A stretch of DNA of 64,000 bases from Pseudorhodobacter ferrugineus DSM 5888. GTDB taxonomy: Bacteria; Pseudomonadota; Alphaproteobacteria; Rhodobacterales; Rhodobacteraceae. The DNA lies in contig NZ_ATVN01000001.1 in assembly GCF_000420745.1 (NCBI RefSeq), positions 186,001-250,000 of the forward strand, given 5' to 3'. How positions within the stretch are numbered: position 1 is the first letter of the stretch; each line of letters begins with the position of its first letter. The translations under genes were made by a program, and so were the position numbers. Positions 17,144 through 26,894 of this stretch are shown one piece after another. The notes beneath the pieces are model-generated. The model was not told the origin of the DNA. It searched no databases and worked only from the letters and a program-made list of their open reading frames with translations.

Positions 17144-18261
17144 TCCGCGCTGCTGCCCTTTTTGTGATGATTGGATGTGCGGCTGCGCAGGCGCAAACGG
17201 TTGCGGAACAGGCAAATGTGGCATCGGCATCGCTGGCAAAGGCGGTCGCGGCGATGCAAGAGGCGAAAAGCGCGCGCGACCAGGTTTCGGCATTGACGCG
17301 AACGATTCAGGCCTATGAACAAGGTCTAAGCGCGCTGCGCGATGGGTTGCGGCAGGCAAAGGTGCGTGAGGCGGCGCTGTTGTTGCAGTTTGACGCGCAG
17401 CGCAACCGCGTGGGGCAATTGCTAGGCGTTTTGGGGCAGTTAGAGGCGACGCCCGGGCCGTTGCTTTTGTTGCATCCGTCTGGGCCTTTGGGCACGGCGC
17501 GGTCGGGGATGATTATTTCCGAAGTGACGCCTGCGCTGCAAGCCGAGGTTGGCCGCCTGCAGGCCGAATTGACCGAGTTGCGGGATTTGCGCAATTTGCA
17601 GGTGGCGGCCGGTGGCATTTTGGAAGATGGCCTTGCCGTGGCGCAAACCGCGCGCACCAGCCTAAGCCAAGCGATTTCAGACCGTACGACCTTGCCGCGC
17701 CGTTTCACCGAAGACCCCGAGGCCTTGCGGGGGTTGCTGGAAAGTGCCGATACCTTGGGGGCATTCGCCAACGGGCTGGAACTGGACACAGACGGCAATG
17801 ACGCCATGCGCAGCTTTGCGCAGGCGGAGGGCAAGTTGGATCTGCCCACCCTTGGCAGCCTGCTGTTGCGCGCCAATGAGGCCGATGCAACCGGGTCCCG
17901 CCGCCCTGGGATTACATTGTCCACCCGGGCGCGTGCCTTGGTGACAGCCCCTTGGGCCGGAACCATTCGTTACCGTGGCCCGCTGCTGGACTACGGAAAC
18001 GTGATTATCCTTGAACCGGGCGGAGGCTATCTTGTGGTACTCGCCGGTCTTGGAACGGTTTATGGTGAGGTTGGAGAAGTCGTCGGCATGGGTGCACCTT
18101 TGGGCCTGATGGGGGGCGGCGAAGAGGATAGTCACAAAGAGTTTCTTGCCAGTTCCACGGATGTGGCTGGTATTCGCGAGACAGAAACGCTTTATATTGA
18201 GATTAGAAAAGGCACCGAGCCGGTCGATCCGGCCCTATGGTTCGCCGCAACAAAGGATTGA
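17140..18261 (+). CDS. EnvC-like murein hydrolase activator (degenerate LytM/M23 domain)
   Basis: A 373-residue periplasmic protein with a signal peptide (residues 1-18, ...CAAAQAQ), two coiled-coil stretches (about 20-100 and 140-170) and a C-terminal LytM-like fold at about 255-365. The catalytic histidines of active M23 peptidases are missing: where HxH is expected it reads YLVVLAGLG, so it should activate amidases rather than cut peptidoglycan, as EnvC does in division. It is coupled to gpmI by a 4-base overlap and followed by ctpA, a common alphaproteobacterial order. Confidence 0.85.
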   Translation: MIRAAALFVMIGCAAAQAQTVAEQANVASASLAKAVAAMQEAKSARDQVSALTRTIQAYEQGLSALRDGLRQAKVREAALLLQFDAQRNRVGQLLGVLGQLEATPGPLLLLHPSGPLGTARSGMIISEVTPALQAEVGRLQAELTELRDLRNLQVAAGGILEDGLAVAQTARTSLSQAISDRTTLPRRFTEDPEALRGLLESADTLGAFANGLELDTDGNDAMRSFAQAEGKLDLPTLGSLLLRANEADATGSRRPGITLSTRARALVTAPWAGTIRYRGPLLDYGNVIILEPGGGYLVVLAGLGTVYGEVGEVVGMGAPLGLMGGGEEDSHKEFLASSTDVAGIRETETLYIEIRKGTEPVDPALWFAATKD

Positions 18262-18269
18262 GACAGGCA

Positions 18270-19607
18270 ATGAAGAAATTCGCTATGGCTGCTTTGGGCG
18301 GCACCGTTGCAGGCATTTTGCTGACAACGCAAATTGCGGGGCCCTTGCTGGCGCAAGAAACGAAAAAAACCTCGACTGTCTATGAACAGCTTGATTTGTT
18401 TGGTGATATTTTTGAACGCATTCGCGGCCAATATGTTGAGGATGTGGATACCAACAAGCTGATCGAGGCGGCGATCAACGGGATGCTGACATCGCTTGAC
18501 CCGCATTCCAGCTATCTTGCGCCCAAGGATTTCGACGATATGCGCGTGCAAACCCGCGGCGAATTTGGCGGCCTTGGCATCGAAGTGACCCAAGAAGAGG
18601 GCTATGTCAAAGTTGTGTCGCCGATGGACGACACACCGGCTGACGCGGCGGGCATTGAGGCGGGCGATTTCATTACCCATGTGAACGGCGAATCTGTGCT
18701 GGGCCTGACGCTGGATGCGGCTGTTGAAATGATGCGCGGGCCGATCGGGTCGGAGATCATCATCACCGTGGTGCGTGAAGGCACTGCCGAGCCGTTTGAT
18801 GTGTCGATCATCCGTGACACGATCAAACTGACCGCTGTTCGCGCGCGTACCGTGGGCAATACCATCGTGCTGCGTATGACCACCTTCAACGACCAAACCT
18901 TTCCGGGGATGGAAACAGGTTTGAAGGAAATGTCCGAAGAGCTGGGCGGTTGGGACAATGTGACCGGCGTTGTGCTGGATCTGCGCAACAACCCCGGTGG
19001 TTTGCTGAACCAGGCTATTCAGGTGTCGGACGGTTTCCTTGAAAAAGGCGAAATCGTATCGACCCGTGGGCGCGAGGCCAGCGATGGCGAACGGTTCAAC
19101 GCGACACCGGGCGATCTGACAGGTGGCAAGCCGGTGGTCGTGCTGATCAATGGCGGCTCTGCCTCGGCCTCTGAAATCGTGGCGGGGGCATTGCAAGATC
19201 ACCGCCGCGCGATTGTTGTGGGCACCAAGAGCTTTGGCAAAGGGTCGGTTCAAACCATCATCCCACTGCGTGGTGAAGGGGCGATGCGCCTGACCACGGC
19301 GCGCTATTACACGCCGTCGGGCCGGTCTATTCAGGCGCTGGGCGTGGCCCCTGACATCATCGTGAACCAGCCACCGCGCAAACCGGTTGAAGAGGAAAAG
19401 GAACCTTCAAGTGCCGTTCAGGCGCGGACCGAAGCATCCCTGCGCGGCGCGTTGAACAACGACTCCATGTCCGAAGATGAACGCAAGCAGTTGGAAGAAG
19501 ACCGCGCGCGCGAGGAAGAAACAGCCAAGCTGCGGGATGAAGATTACCAGATGGCCTATGCCGTGGATATCCTCAAAGGTCTGTCGGCCATCGCCGTAAA
19601 GCCTTGA
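18270..19607 (+). CDS. ctpA: Carboxy-terminal processing protease (S41 family)
   Basis: A 445-residue periplasmic serine protease that trims the C-termini of envelope proteins. It has an N-terminal signal or anchor (residues 1-28), a PDZ domain at about 95-175 (GGLGIEVTQEEGYVKVVSPM) and a catalytic core at 180-360. By alignment with D1P/CtpA the nucleophile is Ser299 in GGSASASEI and the base Lys324 in SFGKGSVQ. The C-terminal 60 residues are acidic and charged. The ATG at 18270 sits eight bases after the envC stop with AGG upstream; an in-frame ATG at 18237 lies inside envC and is less likely. Confidence 0.95.
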   Translation: MKKFAMAALGGTVAGILLTTQIAGPLLAQETKKTSTVYEQLDLFGDIFERIRGQYVEDVDTNKLIEAAINGMLTSLDPHSSYLAPKDFDDMRVQTRGEFGGLGIEVTQEEGYVKVVSPMDDTPADAAGIEAGDFITHVNGESVLGLTLDAAVEMMRGPIGSEIIITVVREGTAEPFDVSIIRDTIKLTAVRARTVGNTIVLRMTTFNDQTFPGMETGLKEMSEELGGWDNVTGVVLDLRNNPGGLLNQAIQVSDGFLEKGEIVSTRGREASDGERFNATPGDLTGGKPVVVLINGGSASASEIVAGALQDHRRAIVVGTKSFGKGSVQTIIPLRGEGAMRLTTARYYTPSGRSIQALGVAPDIIVNQPPRKPVEEEKEPSSAVQARTEASLRGALNNDSMSEDERKQLEEDRAREEETAKLRDEDYQMAYAVDILKGLSAIAVKP

Positions 19608-19625
19608 TCTGATTACACAGTACAA

Positions 19626-19650
19626 AAGGGGGGGCATCCGTGCCCCCCTT
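19626..19650 (+). terminator. Terminator after ctpA
   Basis: A G-run/C-run hairpin (AAGGGGGG with CCCCCCTT, loop about TCCG) begins 18 bp past the ctpA stop and is followed by TTATT. rppH starts 22 bp beyond it and so may have its own promoter. Confidence 0.65.
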
Positions 19651-19672
19651 ATTCATGAGAAAGGCGCGCGCC

Positions 19673-20152
19673 ATGACCACCCCCACAAACCTACCCTATC
19701 GCCCCTGTGTCGGCGTCATGCTGATCAACGCCCAAGGCAAAATCTTTGCCGCGCAACGCTTGGATGCCACCATCGCCGCATGGCAAATGCCCCAAGGCGG
19801 GATTGATGAGGGTGAAAAGCCTGGTGTGGCGGCCCTGCGTGAATTGTGGGAAGAAACGGGTGTGACGGCCGATCTGGTGGAACGTCTGGCCAAGACCGAA
19901 GATTGGGTCACTTATGACTTGCCCCCTGAATTGCTGGGCAAAGTTTGGGGCGGCAAATACCGCGGGCAGCGTCAAAAATGGTTTCTCTACCGCTATCTGG
20001 GCCGCGACGACCAGATCAGCATCGCCACAGACCACCCCGAATTTTCCGAATGGCGCTGGATTGGGGCCGATGAGATGATCGCGTCTATCGTGCCATTCAA
20101 ACGCAAGGTCTATGAGGAGGTCGTGGGGGTGTTTCGGGGGTGGTTGGGGTAG
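19673..20152 (+). CDS. rppH: RNA pyrophosphohydrolase (Nudix, RppH/NudH type)
   Basis: Removes pyrophosphate from the 5' end of mRNA (or dinucleoside polyphosphates) and so triggers RNA decay. The 159-residue protein has the Nudix box at residues 42-64 ([20 protein letters not shown] then TG) and the RppH-type continuation [25 protein letters not shown]. The ATG at 19673 has AAAGG eight bases upstream; an ATG twelve codons earlier overlaps the terminator hairpin. It is the last gene before the IS91-type insertion. Confidence 0.94.
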   Translation: MTTPTNLPYRPCVGVMLINAQGKIFAAQRLDATIAAWQMPQGGIDEGEKPGVAALRELWEETGVTADLVERLAKTEDWVTYDLPPELLGKVWGGKYRGQRQKWFLYRYLGRDDQISIATDHPEFSEWRWIGADEMIASIVPFKRKVYEEVVGVFRGWLG

Positions 20153-20372
20153 GGGATGAGGCGGCGCAAATAAGCCGGAAACGAAGGTTGGGGGAGCCGT
20201 TCCACAAACGGTGGTTTTTGAACGGTCTGTGCAAGCGCAGCGAAAGTCGGAAAAGGTGTAGGTTTCTCGGACGCCACGCGCGGACGTTTGAGTGACGCGG
20301 ATCGTTGCCTGGCGTCGGAGAAGCGCTCAAGCGGGAAATCGCGGGGTTGGGCTTGGTGGGCCGTTTGTTGTG
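20153..20372. other. Non-coding flank between rppH and the insertion element
   Basis: No supported gene. Together with the weak ORF that follows it forms a 450-bp stretch of low coding quality, probably including the left end of the IS91-type element and debris from its insertion. I could not place the exact element end. Confidence 0.4.
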
Positions 20373-20609
20373 TTATGGGGATTTGAGTAGTGGGTTTGCC
20401 TTGGATCCGAACTGACGGACCTGTTGAGCGGCCCCCGTTGGGCTAAGCGCGGGGTCGACCTTGCCAGCATTTGGTCGATATGCGCGGCATTTTTTCGGCG
20501 TCATCAACTTTTGCCACATCGATAGTTTGATCAGCGTGAGATGATTGGTTCGCAGGAGATATAGCCTGCGGCGGCGAGTGTCGTTCGTGATGTACGGGGC
20601 GCGGGTCAT
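20373..20609 (-). CDS. Short hypothetical ORF coupled to the IS91-type transposase
   Basis: A 78-codon frame starting at the ATG at 20609, which overlaps the transposase stop as ATGA. The product is basic (MTRAPYITNDTRRRRLYLLR...) with no motif I recognise. The overlap hints at a third element gene, but the composition is only weakly protein-like. Confidence 0.3.
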   Translation of the reverse strand: MTRAPYITNDTRRRRLYLLRTNHLTLIKLSMWQKLMTPKKCRAYRPNAGKVDPALSPTGAAQQVRQFGSKANPLLKSP

Positions 20610-21808
20610 GCTGCGGCCCTTTGTGGTTTTGGCGGTGCTCTGGAATGCTGTGCTGGTGCGATTGTGTCGATGATGATCAGTTGTCCGCCGCAACACGGGC
20701 ATGGCAGCGCGAGGAAACGGACAGGTTCCACTGTGTTACCGGTGTTGTTGTCGTGGTCCTGCTCGGATGCGCGCACTCCGAGCAGCTGCCGGATCCTGGC
20801 GATGTTAGCGGCACGGTTTCCATTTCCGAAGACGCCATAGTGACGGATGCGGTGCTGGCCCTTTGGCAGAACGTGGATCAGGAACCGGCGGATGAACTCG
20901 GCCGTCGCCAGCGTCATGGTGGTGTGGCGACCCGCGCCTTTAAGACGGTAGTCTTTGACGCGGAAGGTAACACTGCGCGCATCGAAACGGATCAGTCTGC
21001 TGTTGGATATTGCAACGCGGTGGGTGTATCGCGACAGATATGCCAATACTGCTTTGGGTCCGGCGAAGGGTTCCTTGGCGTAGACGACCCAGTCGATTTT
21101 GCGCAGCGGTTGCAGGAAAGAATCGAATGCGGCGCGATCAACGAGGCCCGCATGTTCACCGAAGAACTGTAGCTTCCCGGCCTTATGCAGCTTGGTCAGC
21201 CCTTCTAAAATGAGGCGGCGATACAGACGGGACAGAACCCGCACGGACAGGAAGAAGTTCTTGCGGCAGGTGATCCAGCTTGCGCCATCCGTGGACAGAC
21301 CGCCACCCGGGACAATCATGTGAACGTGAGGGTGATGCGTCATTGCTGAGCCCCAGGTATGAAGGACCGAAATCATGCCAGCCTGGGCACCAAGGTGCTT
21401 GGGATCGGCGGCGATCTTGATCACAGTGTCCGCGCTGGCCCGCATCAGCAGATTGTAGAGCTCGCGTTTGTTCTGATGCGCAATATCGGCAATGGGCTTG
21501 GGCAGGGTGAAGACGAGGTGGAAATACCGCACGGGCAGCAGCTCTGCCTCACGTGCTGCCAGCCAAGTTTTGGCGGCACCCGCCTGACATTTTGGACAAT
21601 GGCGGTTGCGGCATGAGTTATACGCGATGTGCTCATGCGCACAGTCGGCGCACCGCGCGACATGACCGCCAAGCGCCGCCGTGCGGCAGCGCTCGATAGC
21701 ACTCATGACTTTGAACTGGTTCCGGCTGATGTGCCCTGCGTTTGCCGCACACCAGGCAGCACCATGGTCACGGAAGATATCCGCGACCTCCCGTGATGGA
21801 CGGGGCAT
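20606..21808 (-). CDS. IS91-family transposase (HUH endonuclease)
   Basis: A 400-residue rolling-circle transposase. The N-terminal zinc-binding region shows CADCAHEHIAYNSCRNRHCPKC (about residues 55-76). The HUH metal motif is HPHVHMIVPGGG near residue 160, and the nicking-tyrosine region is YLSRYTHRVAIS near residue 265. It has a second CxxC pair near the C-terminus (LPCPCCGGQ). Full length with no frameshift, so it may be active. The recombinase gene lies just upstream. Confidence 0.93.
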   Translation of the reverse strand: MPRPSREVADIFRDHGAAWCAANAGHISRNQFKVMSAIERCRTAALGGHVARCADCAHEHIAYNSCRNRHCPKCQAGAAKTWLAAREAELLPVRYFHLVFTLPKPIADIAHQNKRELYNLLMRASADTVIKIAADPKHLGAQAGMISVLHTWGSAMTHHPHVHMIVPGGGLSTDGASWITCRKNFFLSVRVLSRLYRRLILEGLTKLHKAGKLQFFGEHAGLVDRAAFDSFLQPLRKIDWVVYAKEPFAGPKAVLAYLSRYTHRVAISNSRLIRFDARSVTFRVKDYRLKGAGRHTTMTLATAEFIRRFLIHVLPKGQHRIRHYGVFGNGNRAANIARIRQLLGVRASEQDHDNNTGNTVEPVRFLALPCPCCGGQLIIIDTIAPAQHSRAPPKPQRAAA

Positions 21809-21814
21809 GGTGGC

Positions 21815-22729
21815 CTATGAAGGCTTAGGCTTGCCCTTCTTCCGCTGGGCTCCATTCAGATCATCTAGGGGGCTGTCCACCGCCGCGATCATGCCGGTGG
21901 CCACGCTGGCATAGCGCGCCGTGGTCGTCAGTTTGGCATGGCCCAAAAGTGCCTGAATGACGCGGATATCGACCCCGCGCTCCAGCAGGTGGGTGGCAAA
22001 ACTATGCCGTAACGTGTGTAGCGTGACTGGTTTGGTTATCCCAGCTTCCCGCGCGGTCTCTTTGAATAGCCGCGATATTTGCCGCGCCGAAAGGTGCTTG
22101 CCACGGTATCCGGGGAAAAGCACGCGCTCGGGCGCGGACACATCCTGATCCTGACCAGTGGGGCGTTCGGTCCACCACTCGCGCAGAAGGCTCAGAATAT
22201 CGACAGGCAGCATGACGTTGCGATCCTTGCGCCCCTTCGATTGCACGATGCGGATGATCTCCTGATCGCTATCAATATCGCCGACCTTGAGCCGCACGAC
22301 TTCGCCTGCGCGCAACCCGCAGCCATAGGCCAGCGACAACATCACCCGTGCCTTAAGGCTGGGGGCCATGGCCAAGATGCGCTTGATCTCCTTCTTGCTG
22401 AGAACCAGCGGTATCTTTACCGGCTCCTTGAGGTGAAAAATCTCAGCCACGAGATCATGACGCCGAAGGGTCACGCGGAGCAGAAACTTGACCCCGGTCA
22501 TGGTCTGGTTACGCGTGCCGATGCTGGCCCCGCTCTCAATCAGATGCTGTTGGAAATACTTCACATCGTCTGGCTTGGCAGTCTCTGGCGAGCGTCCGAG
22601 CCAAGCCGCAAAACGCTTACAGGCGCGCAGGTGGCTGGACTGCGATGCAGGGCCGAGATTGCGCCCCGTCATATCGGAAATCATGCGCGCGCGAAGGGGT
22701 GTCGTTGGTGTGGATTGCTGAATGTTCAT
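21815..22729 (-). CDS. Tyrosine recombinase/integrase associated with the IS91-type element
   Basis: A 304-residue site-specific recombinase with an N-terminal SAM-like DNA-binding domain (residues 15-100) and a catalytic domain showing the R-H-R-H-Y set: GCGLRAGEVVRL (first Arg), HTLRHSFATHLLERG (His-x-x-Arg), LLGHAKLTTTARYASV (His and the nucleophilic Tyr). The ATG at 22729 begins the usual short leader; the frame's 35 extra upstream codons look non-coding. It is found next to IS91-type transposases, where it may resolve or assist transposition; that role is inferred. Confidence 0.9.
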   Translation of the reverse strand: MNIQQSTPTTPLRARMISDMTGRNLGPASQSSHLRACKRFAAWLGRSPETAKPDDVKYFQQHLIESGASIGTRNQTMTGVKFLLRVTLRRHDLVAEIFHLKEPVKIPLVLSKKEIKRILAMAPSLKARVMLSLAYGCGLRAGEVVRLKVGDIDSDQEIIRIVQSKGRKDRNVMLPVDILSLLREWWTERPTGQDQDVSAPERVLFPGYRGKHLSARQISRLFKETAREAGITKPVTLHTLRHSFATHLLERGVDIRVIQALLGHAKLTTTARYASVATGMIAAVDSPLDDLNGAQRKKGKPKPS

Positions 22730-22911
22730 CGGAATGTCCTCTGTCAATCGAGGCAAAATCACCTCGACCAACAGCACACACCCAACACCAAAACCCGAGC
22801 AACAAATTCCTATGCTGCACAACACCCGCCACAAGCGCCCCTATCGCGGAGCGATTTAGTGCAAGAGCCCATTGCGTCGAATGTTGGACAGCAGACGAAA
22901 GGCTGCTTTAG

Positions 22912-23247
22912 CTAGGACCCCATAAACCGCCGCCTTGTCTCCACGGCTATGTTGTAACGCTGCTCAAGGTCAGCGATCAGAGCCATCGTGACGTGCTTGG
23001 CATCGCCATCCTCTGCCTCCCTGTAGCTCTGCTTGGCAGCTTCAAGTAACTTCTTGATTTTGAACTCCTCGGGAAGTGCGCCTGCTTCGGCCATCATTCG
23101 GACCGCTACTGCTGTGGCCATGTCAATGAAAGCCTCACCCGAACGGTCGGGCAGCGGCTTGCCCTCGCCTTCTAGTCCGCTGAGCTTGCCTTCCGCGATG
23201 GCCTTCTGGATTTGCCGCTCAACAAGGCGGTCAAACGACTGCGTCAT
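22912..23247 (-). CDS. DUF1992 (DnaJ-homologue subfamily C conserved domain) protein
   Basis: A 111-residue cytoplasmic protein with the DUF1992 pattern from the N-terminus (VERQIQKAIAEGKLSGLEGEGKPLP), then helices ending EDGDAKHVTMALIADLEQRYNIAVETRRR. Function not established. The ATG at 23247 has a strong GGGAGGAG site seven bases upstream. It is a single gene between the IS91-type element and an EamA permease. Confidence 0.8.
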   Translation of the reverse strand: MTQSFDRLVERQIQKAIAEGKLSGLEGEGKPLPDRSGEAFIDMATAVAVRMMAEAGALPEEFKIKKLLEAAKQSYREAEDGDAKHVTMALIADLEQRYNIAVETRRRFMGS

Positions 23248-23485
23248 ACTGTGCTCCTCCCTTTTCACCGGCGCTCAGGCAAATACTCGATGATGCATAT
23301 CATAGCCGCAGGGATAAAGGGAGACACTCTAAACCTAAGCCGAATGTCTGCAATGTCCACACACCGGACCTTCAGGACCGTTCTAAAACCCTCGTTTTTG
23401 GAACACCTGAAATACGGTCGATTTCCCGCCACCAAAAACCCCGTTCAAAACCCAAGCAGTTGATGAATGTTTTTGCGCCCACCTC

Positions 23486-24400
23486 TCATGGCGTCATCGC
23501 CTTCCTCTGCTTGGCCCGCTCCAACCCCAGCCGCCGCTCGCGCCAGATAATCAGTACCCCTGCCGTCACCACAATGGATGCCCCCAGCAGCATGGTCAGC
23601 GTCGGCACCTCGCCAAACACCCAGTAGCCGATGCCAAGTGCGAAGATCATCGAAGCATAGTCAAAGGGTGCTACCACAGATGCATCCGCCTCGCGGTAGC
23701 TGGAGGTCAGAAAAATCTGGCCAACGCCGCCCAAAAGGCCGGACAGCACCAGCAACACGGCCTCACGCGGGGCGGGGATGACCCAGCCAAAGGGGAGCGT
23801 GGCCAGCGACAGAATGGTAGCTGTCAGGGAAAAGTAAAACACGATGGCCGAGGTTTTTTCGCGTAAAACCAGCTTGCGCACGAACACCTGTGCAAGGGCG
23901 GCAAACACCGCGCCACCCAGCACCAACATTGCCCCCAAGGTGGCCGCATCATCGCCTGCGCCGGGCAGAACGGACAGGCGCGGGGACAGCACGATCAGCA
24001 CCCCGATCAGCCCCAGCACAACCGCCGAAATGCGAAACAGCCGCACATCCTCGCCCAGAAACATCGCGGCGAAAATGACGGTCAGCAGGGGGGCTGCATA
24101 CCCAATCGCCGTGACCTCGGGCAGGGGCAAATAGCCAAGTCCGGCAAAGCCGAGGCCCATCGCCATCGTCCCCACCACCCCGCGCCAGATATGGCCCATA
24201 GGGGCGCTTGCCTTTAGGCCGGTGCGTAATTCACCGCGTACAGCCAGCCATGCAATGATCACGGGCATGGCGAACAGCGACCGGAAAAACACCGCCTCGC
24301 CAGGGGGCACATGGTCTGCGGTGGCCTTAATCAAGGAGGCCATGACGATAAACGTCACAACCGAACAGATTTTGTAAAAAATACCGCGCATGGGGCGCAT
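23486..24400 (-). CDS. DMT superfamily permease with two EamA domains
   Basis: A 304-residue ten-helix exporter. EamA repeat 1 spans about residues 5-135 (MASLIKATADHVPPGEAVFFRSLFAMP, AAPLLTVIFAAMFLGEDVRLFR) and repeat 2 about 150-285 (FGEVPTLTMLLGASIVVTAGVLIIW). The ATG at 24400 is preceded by AAAGG at eight bases. It is related in layout to the permease at 2619 but from a different subgroup. It is divergent from adenine deaminase; substrate unknown. Confidence 0.88.
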   Translation of the reverse strand: MRPMRGIFYKICSVVTFIVMASLIKATADHVPPGEAVFFRSLFAMPVIIAWLAVRGELRTGLKASAPMGHIWRGVVGTMAMGLGFAGLGYLPLPEVTAIGYAAPLLTVIFAAMFLGEDVRLFRISAVVLGLIGVLIVLSPRLSVLPGAGDDAATLGAMLVLGGAVFAALAQVFVRKLVLREKTSAIVFYFSLTATILSLATLPFGWVIPAPREAVLLVLSGLLGGVGQIFLTSSYREADASVVAPFDYASMIFALGIGYWVFGEVPTLTMLLGASIVVTAGVLIIWRERRLGLERAKQRKAMTP

Positions 24401-24526
24401 GGGCTTGGCCTTTGGTAGGGTGCTTTGATTTGGACCACCCTTTGACCGCCGATGCAAGGGTGGGAATGGGGGCTGGACCTTGCGCGCGGCATGGGCTTTG
24501 CTGCGGCAAAACAAAGGATGCCGTCC

Positions 24527-26227
24527 ATGACCCATGCCACCCTTTCTGACCGTATTGCCCAAGGCCAAGGCGCCACCCCCGCCGATATTGTGCTGCGTGG
24601 CGGGCGGGTGTTTGATCTGATCACCGGCGATTTGGTCCAAACCGATGTGGCGATTTGCGGTGATACGATTGTCGGCGTGTTCGGCGACTATCAGGGCAAG
24701 CAGGTCATTGATGTGTCAGGCAAAATCCTTGTCCCTGGCTTTATCGACACGCATTTGCACATCGAAAGCAGCCTTGTCACCCCGTTTGAATTTGACCGCT
24801 GTGTCACGCCTTTGGGGGTGACTACGGCCATTTGCGACCCGCATGAAATTGCCAACGTCTGCGGGTTGGCGGGGATCAATTACTTTCTTGAGGCGTCATC
24901 GCTGACGCTGATGGATATCCGCGTACAGCTGTCATCTTGTGTGCCCTCGACCCATATGGAAACGTCTGGCGCGGTGTTGGAAGCGGCGGATATTCTGCCC
25001 CTGATCGACCACCCCCGCAGCCTTGGCCTTGCGGAATTCATGAACTTCCCCGGCGTTTTGATGCAAGACGCGGGCGTGATGGCCAAACTGAACGGCTTTC
25101 AGGGCCGTCATATTGACGGCCATTGCCCTTTGCTGCGCGGCAATGCGCTGAACGGCTATATATCGGCGGGTATCCGCACGGAGCATGAGGCGACGACCGC
25201 CGACGAAGGCTTGGAAAAGCTGCGCAAAGGCATGCGCCTGCTGATCCGTGAGGGGTCGGTGTCCAAGGATCTGCACGCGCTGGCCAGCCTTATCACCGAA
25301 CGCCACAGCCCCTATATTGCCTTTTGCACCGATGACCGGAACCCGCTGGATATCGGCGAACATGGGCATCTGGATTACATGATCCGCACCGCAATCGCCC
25401 TTGGCGCGCCACCGATTGCCGTGTACCGCGCTGCCAGCCTGTCCGCGGCCGAGGCGTTCGGGCTAAAGGATCGCGGCCTGATCGCGCCCGCCAAACGGGC
25501 CGATATTGTGGTGATCGACAGCTTGGAGTCTTGCCGCGCATCAATGGTGTTTGCAGGCGGAATCCAAGTCACTGATACCGCCTTTGCCGCCCGTAAAACC
25601 ATCCCCCCCGTGGCCCGAAATTCGGTGAACGCCCCCGCCACCACCGCCGCCCATTTCCGCACAGGTGGCAACCGCGTGGAAACCCCTGTGATCGGCATCA
25701 TCCCAGGTAAGATCATCACTGAACACCTGACCTATGACATCGCGCCGCAGGATGGCGATAAAGCCCCCGACATCGCCCGCGATTTGGTGAAAATCGCCGT
25801 GATCGAACGCCACGGCAAAAACGGCAACCGCGCCACGGGGTTCGTCAAAGGGTTTGGCCTAACGCGCGGGGCCATCGCCTCAACCGTCTGCCATGACCAT
25901 CATAATATCGCGGTGGTCGGTGCCGATTACGATGATATGGCGCTGGCCGTAACTCGTTTGGGCGAAATCGAAGGCGGTTTTGTCGTGGTCGAAGGTGGCA
26001 AAATCCTTGCCGAACTTGCGCTGCCAGTCGCGGGATTGATGAGCATTGAGCCGTTCGAGTCCGTCCGCGACAGCCTGATCCTATTGCGAAGCGCCGCCCA
26101 CAGCCTTGGCGTGACGCTGGAAGAGCCGTTTTTGCAGCTGGCGTTTTTGTGCCTGCCCGTGATCCCGCATCTGAAAATCACCGACCACGGGATGGTTGAT
26201 GTGGATAGGTTCGAGGTGATGCCATGA
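24527..26227 (+). CDS. ade: Adenine deaminase
   Basis: Hydrolyses adenine to hypoxanthine and ammonia in purine salvage. A 566-residue amidohydrolase: the metal-binding HxH lies in [12 protein letters not shown] near residue 77, [11 protein letters not shown] follows near 108, and the adenine-deaminase C-terminal domain covers about 390-560 ([24 protein letters not shown]). The ATG at 24527 has AAAGGA at a good distance; an ATG three codons earlier abuts it. deoD lies 2.7 kb downstream, consistent with a purine-handling neighbourhood. Confidence 0.93.
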   Translation: MTHATLSDRIAQGQGATPADIVLRGGRVFDLITGDLVQTDVAICGDTIVGVFGDYQGKQVIDVSGKILVPGFIDTHLHIESSLVTPFEFDRCVTPLGVTTAICDPHEIANVCGLAGINYFLEASSLTLMDIRVQLSSCVPSTHMETSGAVLEAADILPLIDHPRSLGLAEFMNFPGVLMQDAGVMAKLNGFQGRHIDGHCPLLRGNALNGYISAGIRTEHEATTADEGLEKLRKGMRLLIREGSVSKDLHALASLITERHSPYIAFCTDDRNPLDIGEHGHLDYMIRTAIALGAPPIAVYRAASLSAAEAFGLKDRGLIAPAKRADIVVIDSLESCRASMVFAGGIQVTDTAFAARKTIPPVARNSVNAPATTAAHFRTGGNRVETPVIGIIPGKIITEHLTYDIAPQDGDKAPDIARDLVKIAVIERHGKNGNRATGFVKGFGLTRGAIASTVCHDHHNIAVVGADYDDMALAVTRLGEIEGGFVVVEGGKILAELALPVAGLMSIEPFESVRDSLILLRSAAHSLGVTLEEPFLQLAFLCLPVIPHLKITDHGMVDVDRFEVMP

Positions 26228-26651
26228 CCGGATTTGACCCCAATGCACAGCCGCAGAACACCGTAGAAACATGGGCCTGAAGCCGAGACATTGAAAACCG
26301 GTCTTTGCCCGATGCGCTTGGCGTGACGATTAAGGGTCACTGCGAAATGTGTCGGTAAATGCGCCGCATATTCCAAGTAGGTTGTCCGGCAGGTGGGGTG
26401 GTGACGCATGGAATCATCACGATGGCTGGCCAATGCGACCCAGTGTCAGATGACGGCAGGTTTTATGCGATAACATCACCGCGGCAGACGCTAAGCTATA
26501 TCTGTACGAAAAAGGCGCTTGTTCACGTGCTTTTCCTGCAGTCGGTGCGGGGCTGCGCGGGCGAGGACCGGCCTTGACTGTCTTATGCTGCGATTTTGGC
26601 GCATAGGCGTGCTGTTTGGCGTGTAAAACAGGAACCAAGCCCCCGAAAAGC
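26228..26651. other. Intergenic stretch after ade
   Basis: No supported gene. An 18-codon frame starts at 26224 inside the ade stop (ATGA) but has no recognisable content. The rest shows no consistent coding signal on either strand; the right end carries the tRNA terminator. Confidence 0.4.
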
Positions 26652-26680
26652 AAAAAGCCGGACAAGCCGCCCGGCTTTTT
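26652..26680 (-). terminator. Terminator of the tRNA-Ala gene
   Basis: A perfect 10-bp stem AAAAAGCCGG/CCGGCTTTTT with a 9-base loop, followed on the minus strand by T residues, eight bases past the tRNA 3' end. Confidence 0.85.
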
Positions 26681-26688
26681 TGGAGATT

Positions 26689-26764
<76 letters not shown>

Positions 26765-26894
26765 ACGTTGCATCCAAAGCAAGATGCTTTGCGCTATTTA
26801 GGTGAGGGGGGCAGGCGCTGCAAGAGGAAAAATCATCCCCGCAGAAAATCTGCAAAACTCTGACTGTTTTGCAGAAAAGCCCGCCCCGCCTTTA

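Larger units (their letters stand above)
20373..22860 (-). mobile_element. IS91-family insertion element (approximate bounds)
   Basis: Contains a HUH transposase gene, an upstream tyrosine-recombinase gene six bases away and possibly a third small frame, all on the minus strand. IS91-type elements move by rolling-circle replication, lack terminal inverted repeats and make no target duplication, so ends cannot be read from repeats. The bounds are a guess from coding content; a small ATCGC-GGA-GCGAT hairpin at 22843-22855 may mark one end. Confidence 0.7.

Noticed and set aside
23248-23485. Possible pseudogene or element remnant before the EamA gene
   Set aside because: A GTTTTTGG/CCAAAAAC repeat and odd composition were noted, but no frame or homology could be supported.
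26224-26280. An 18-codon frame overlapping the ade stop as ATGA
   Set aside because: Too short, with no recognisable content; four-base overlaps arise easily by chance at TGA stops.
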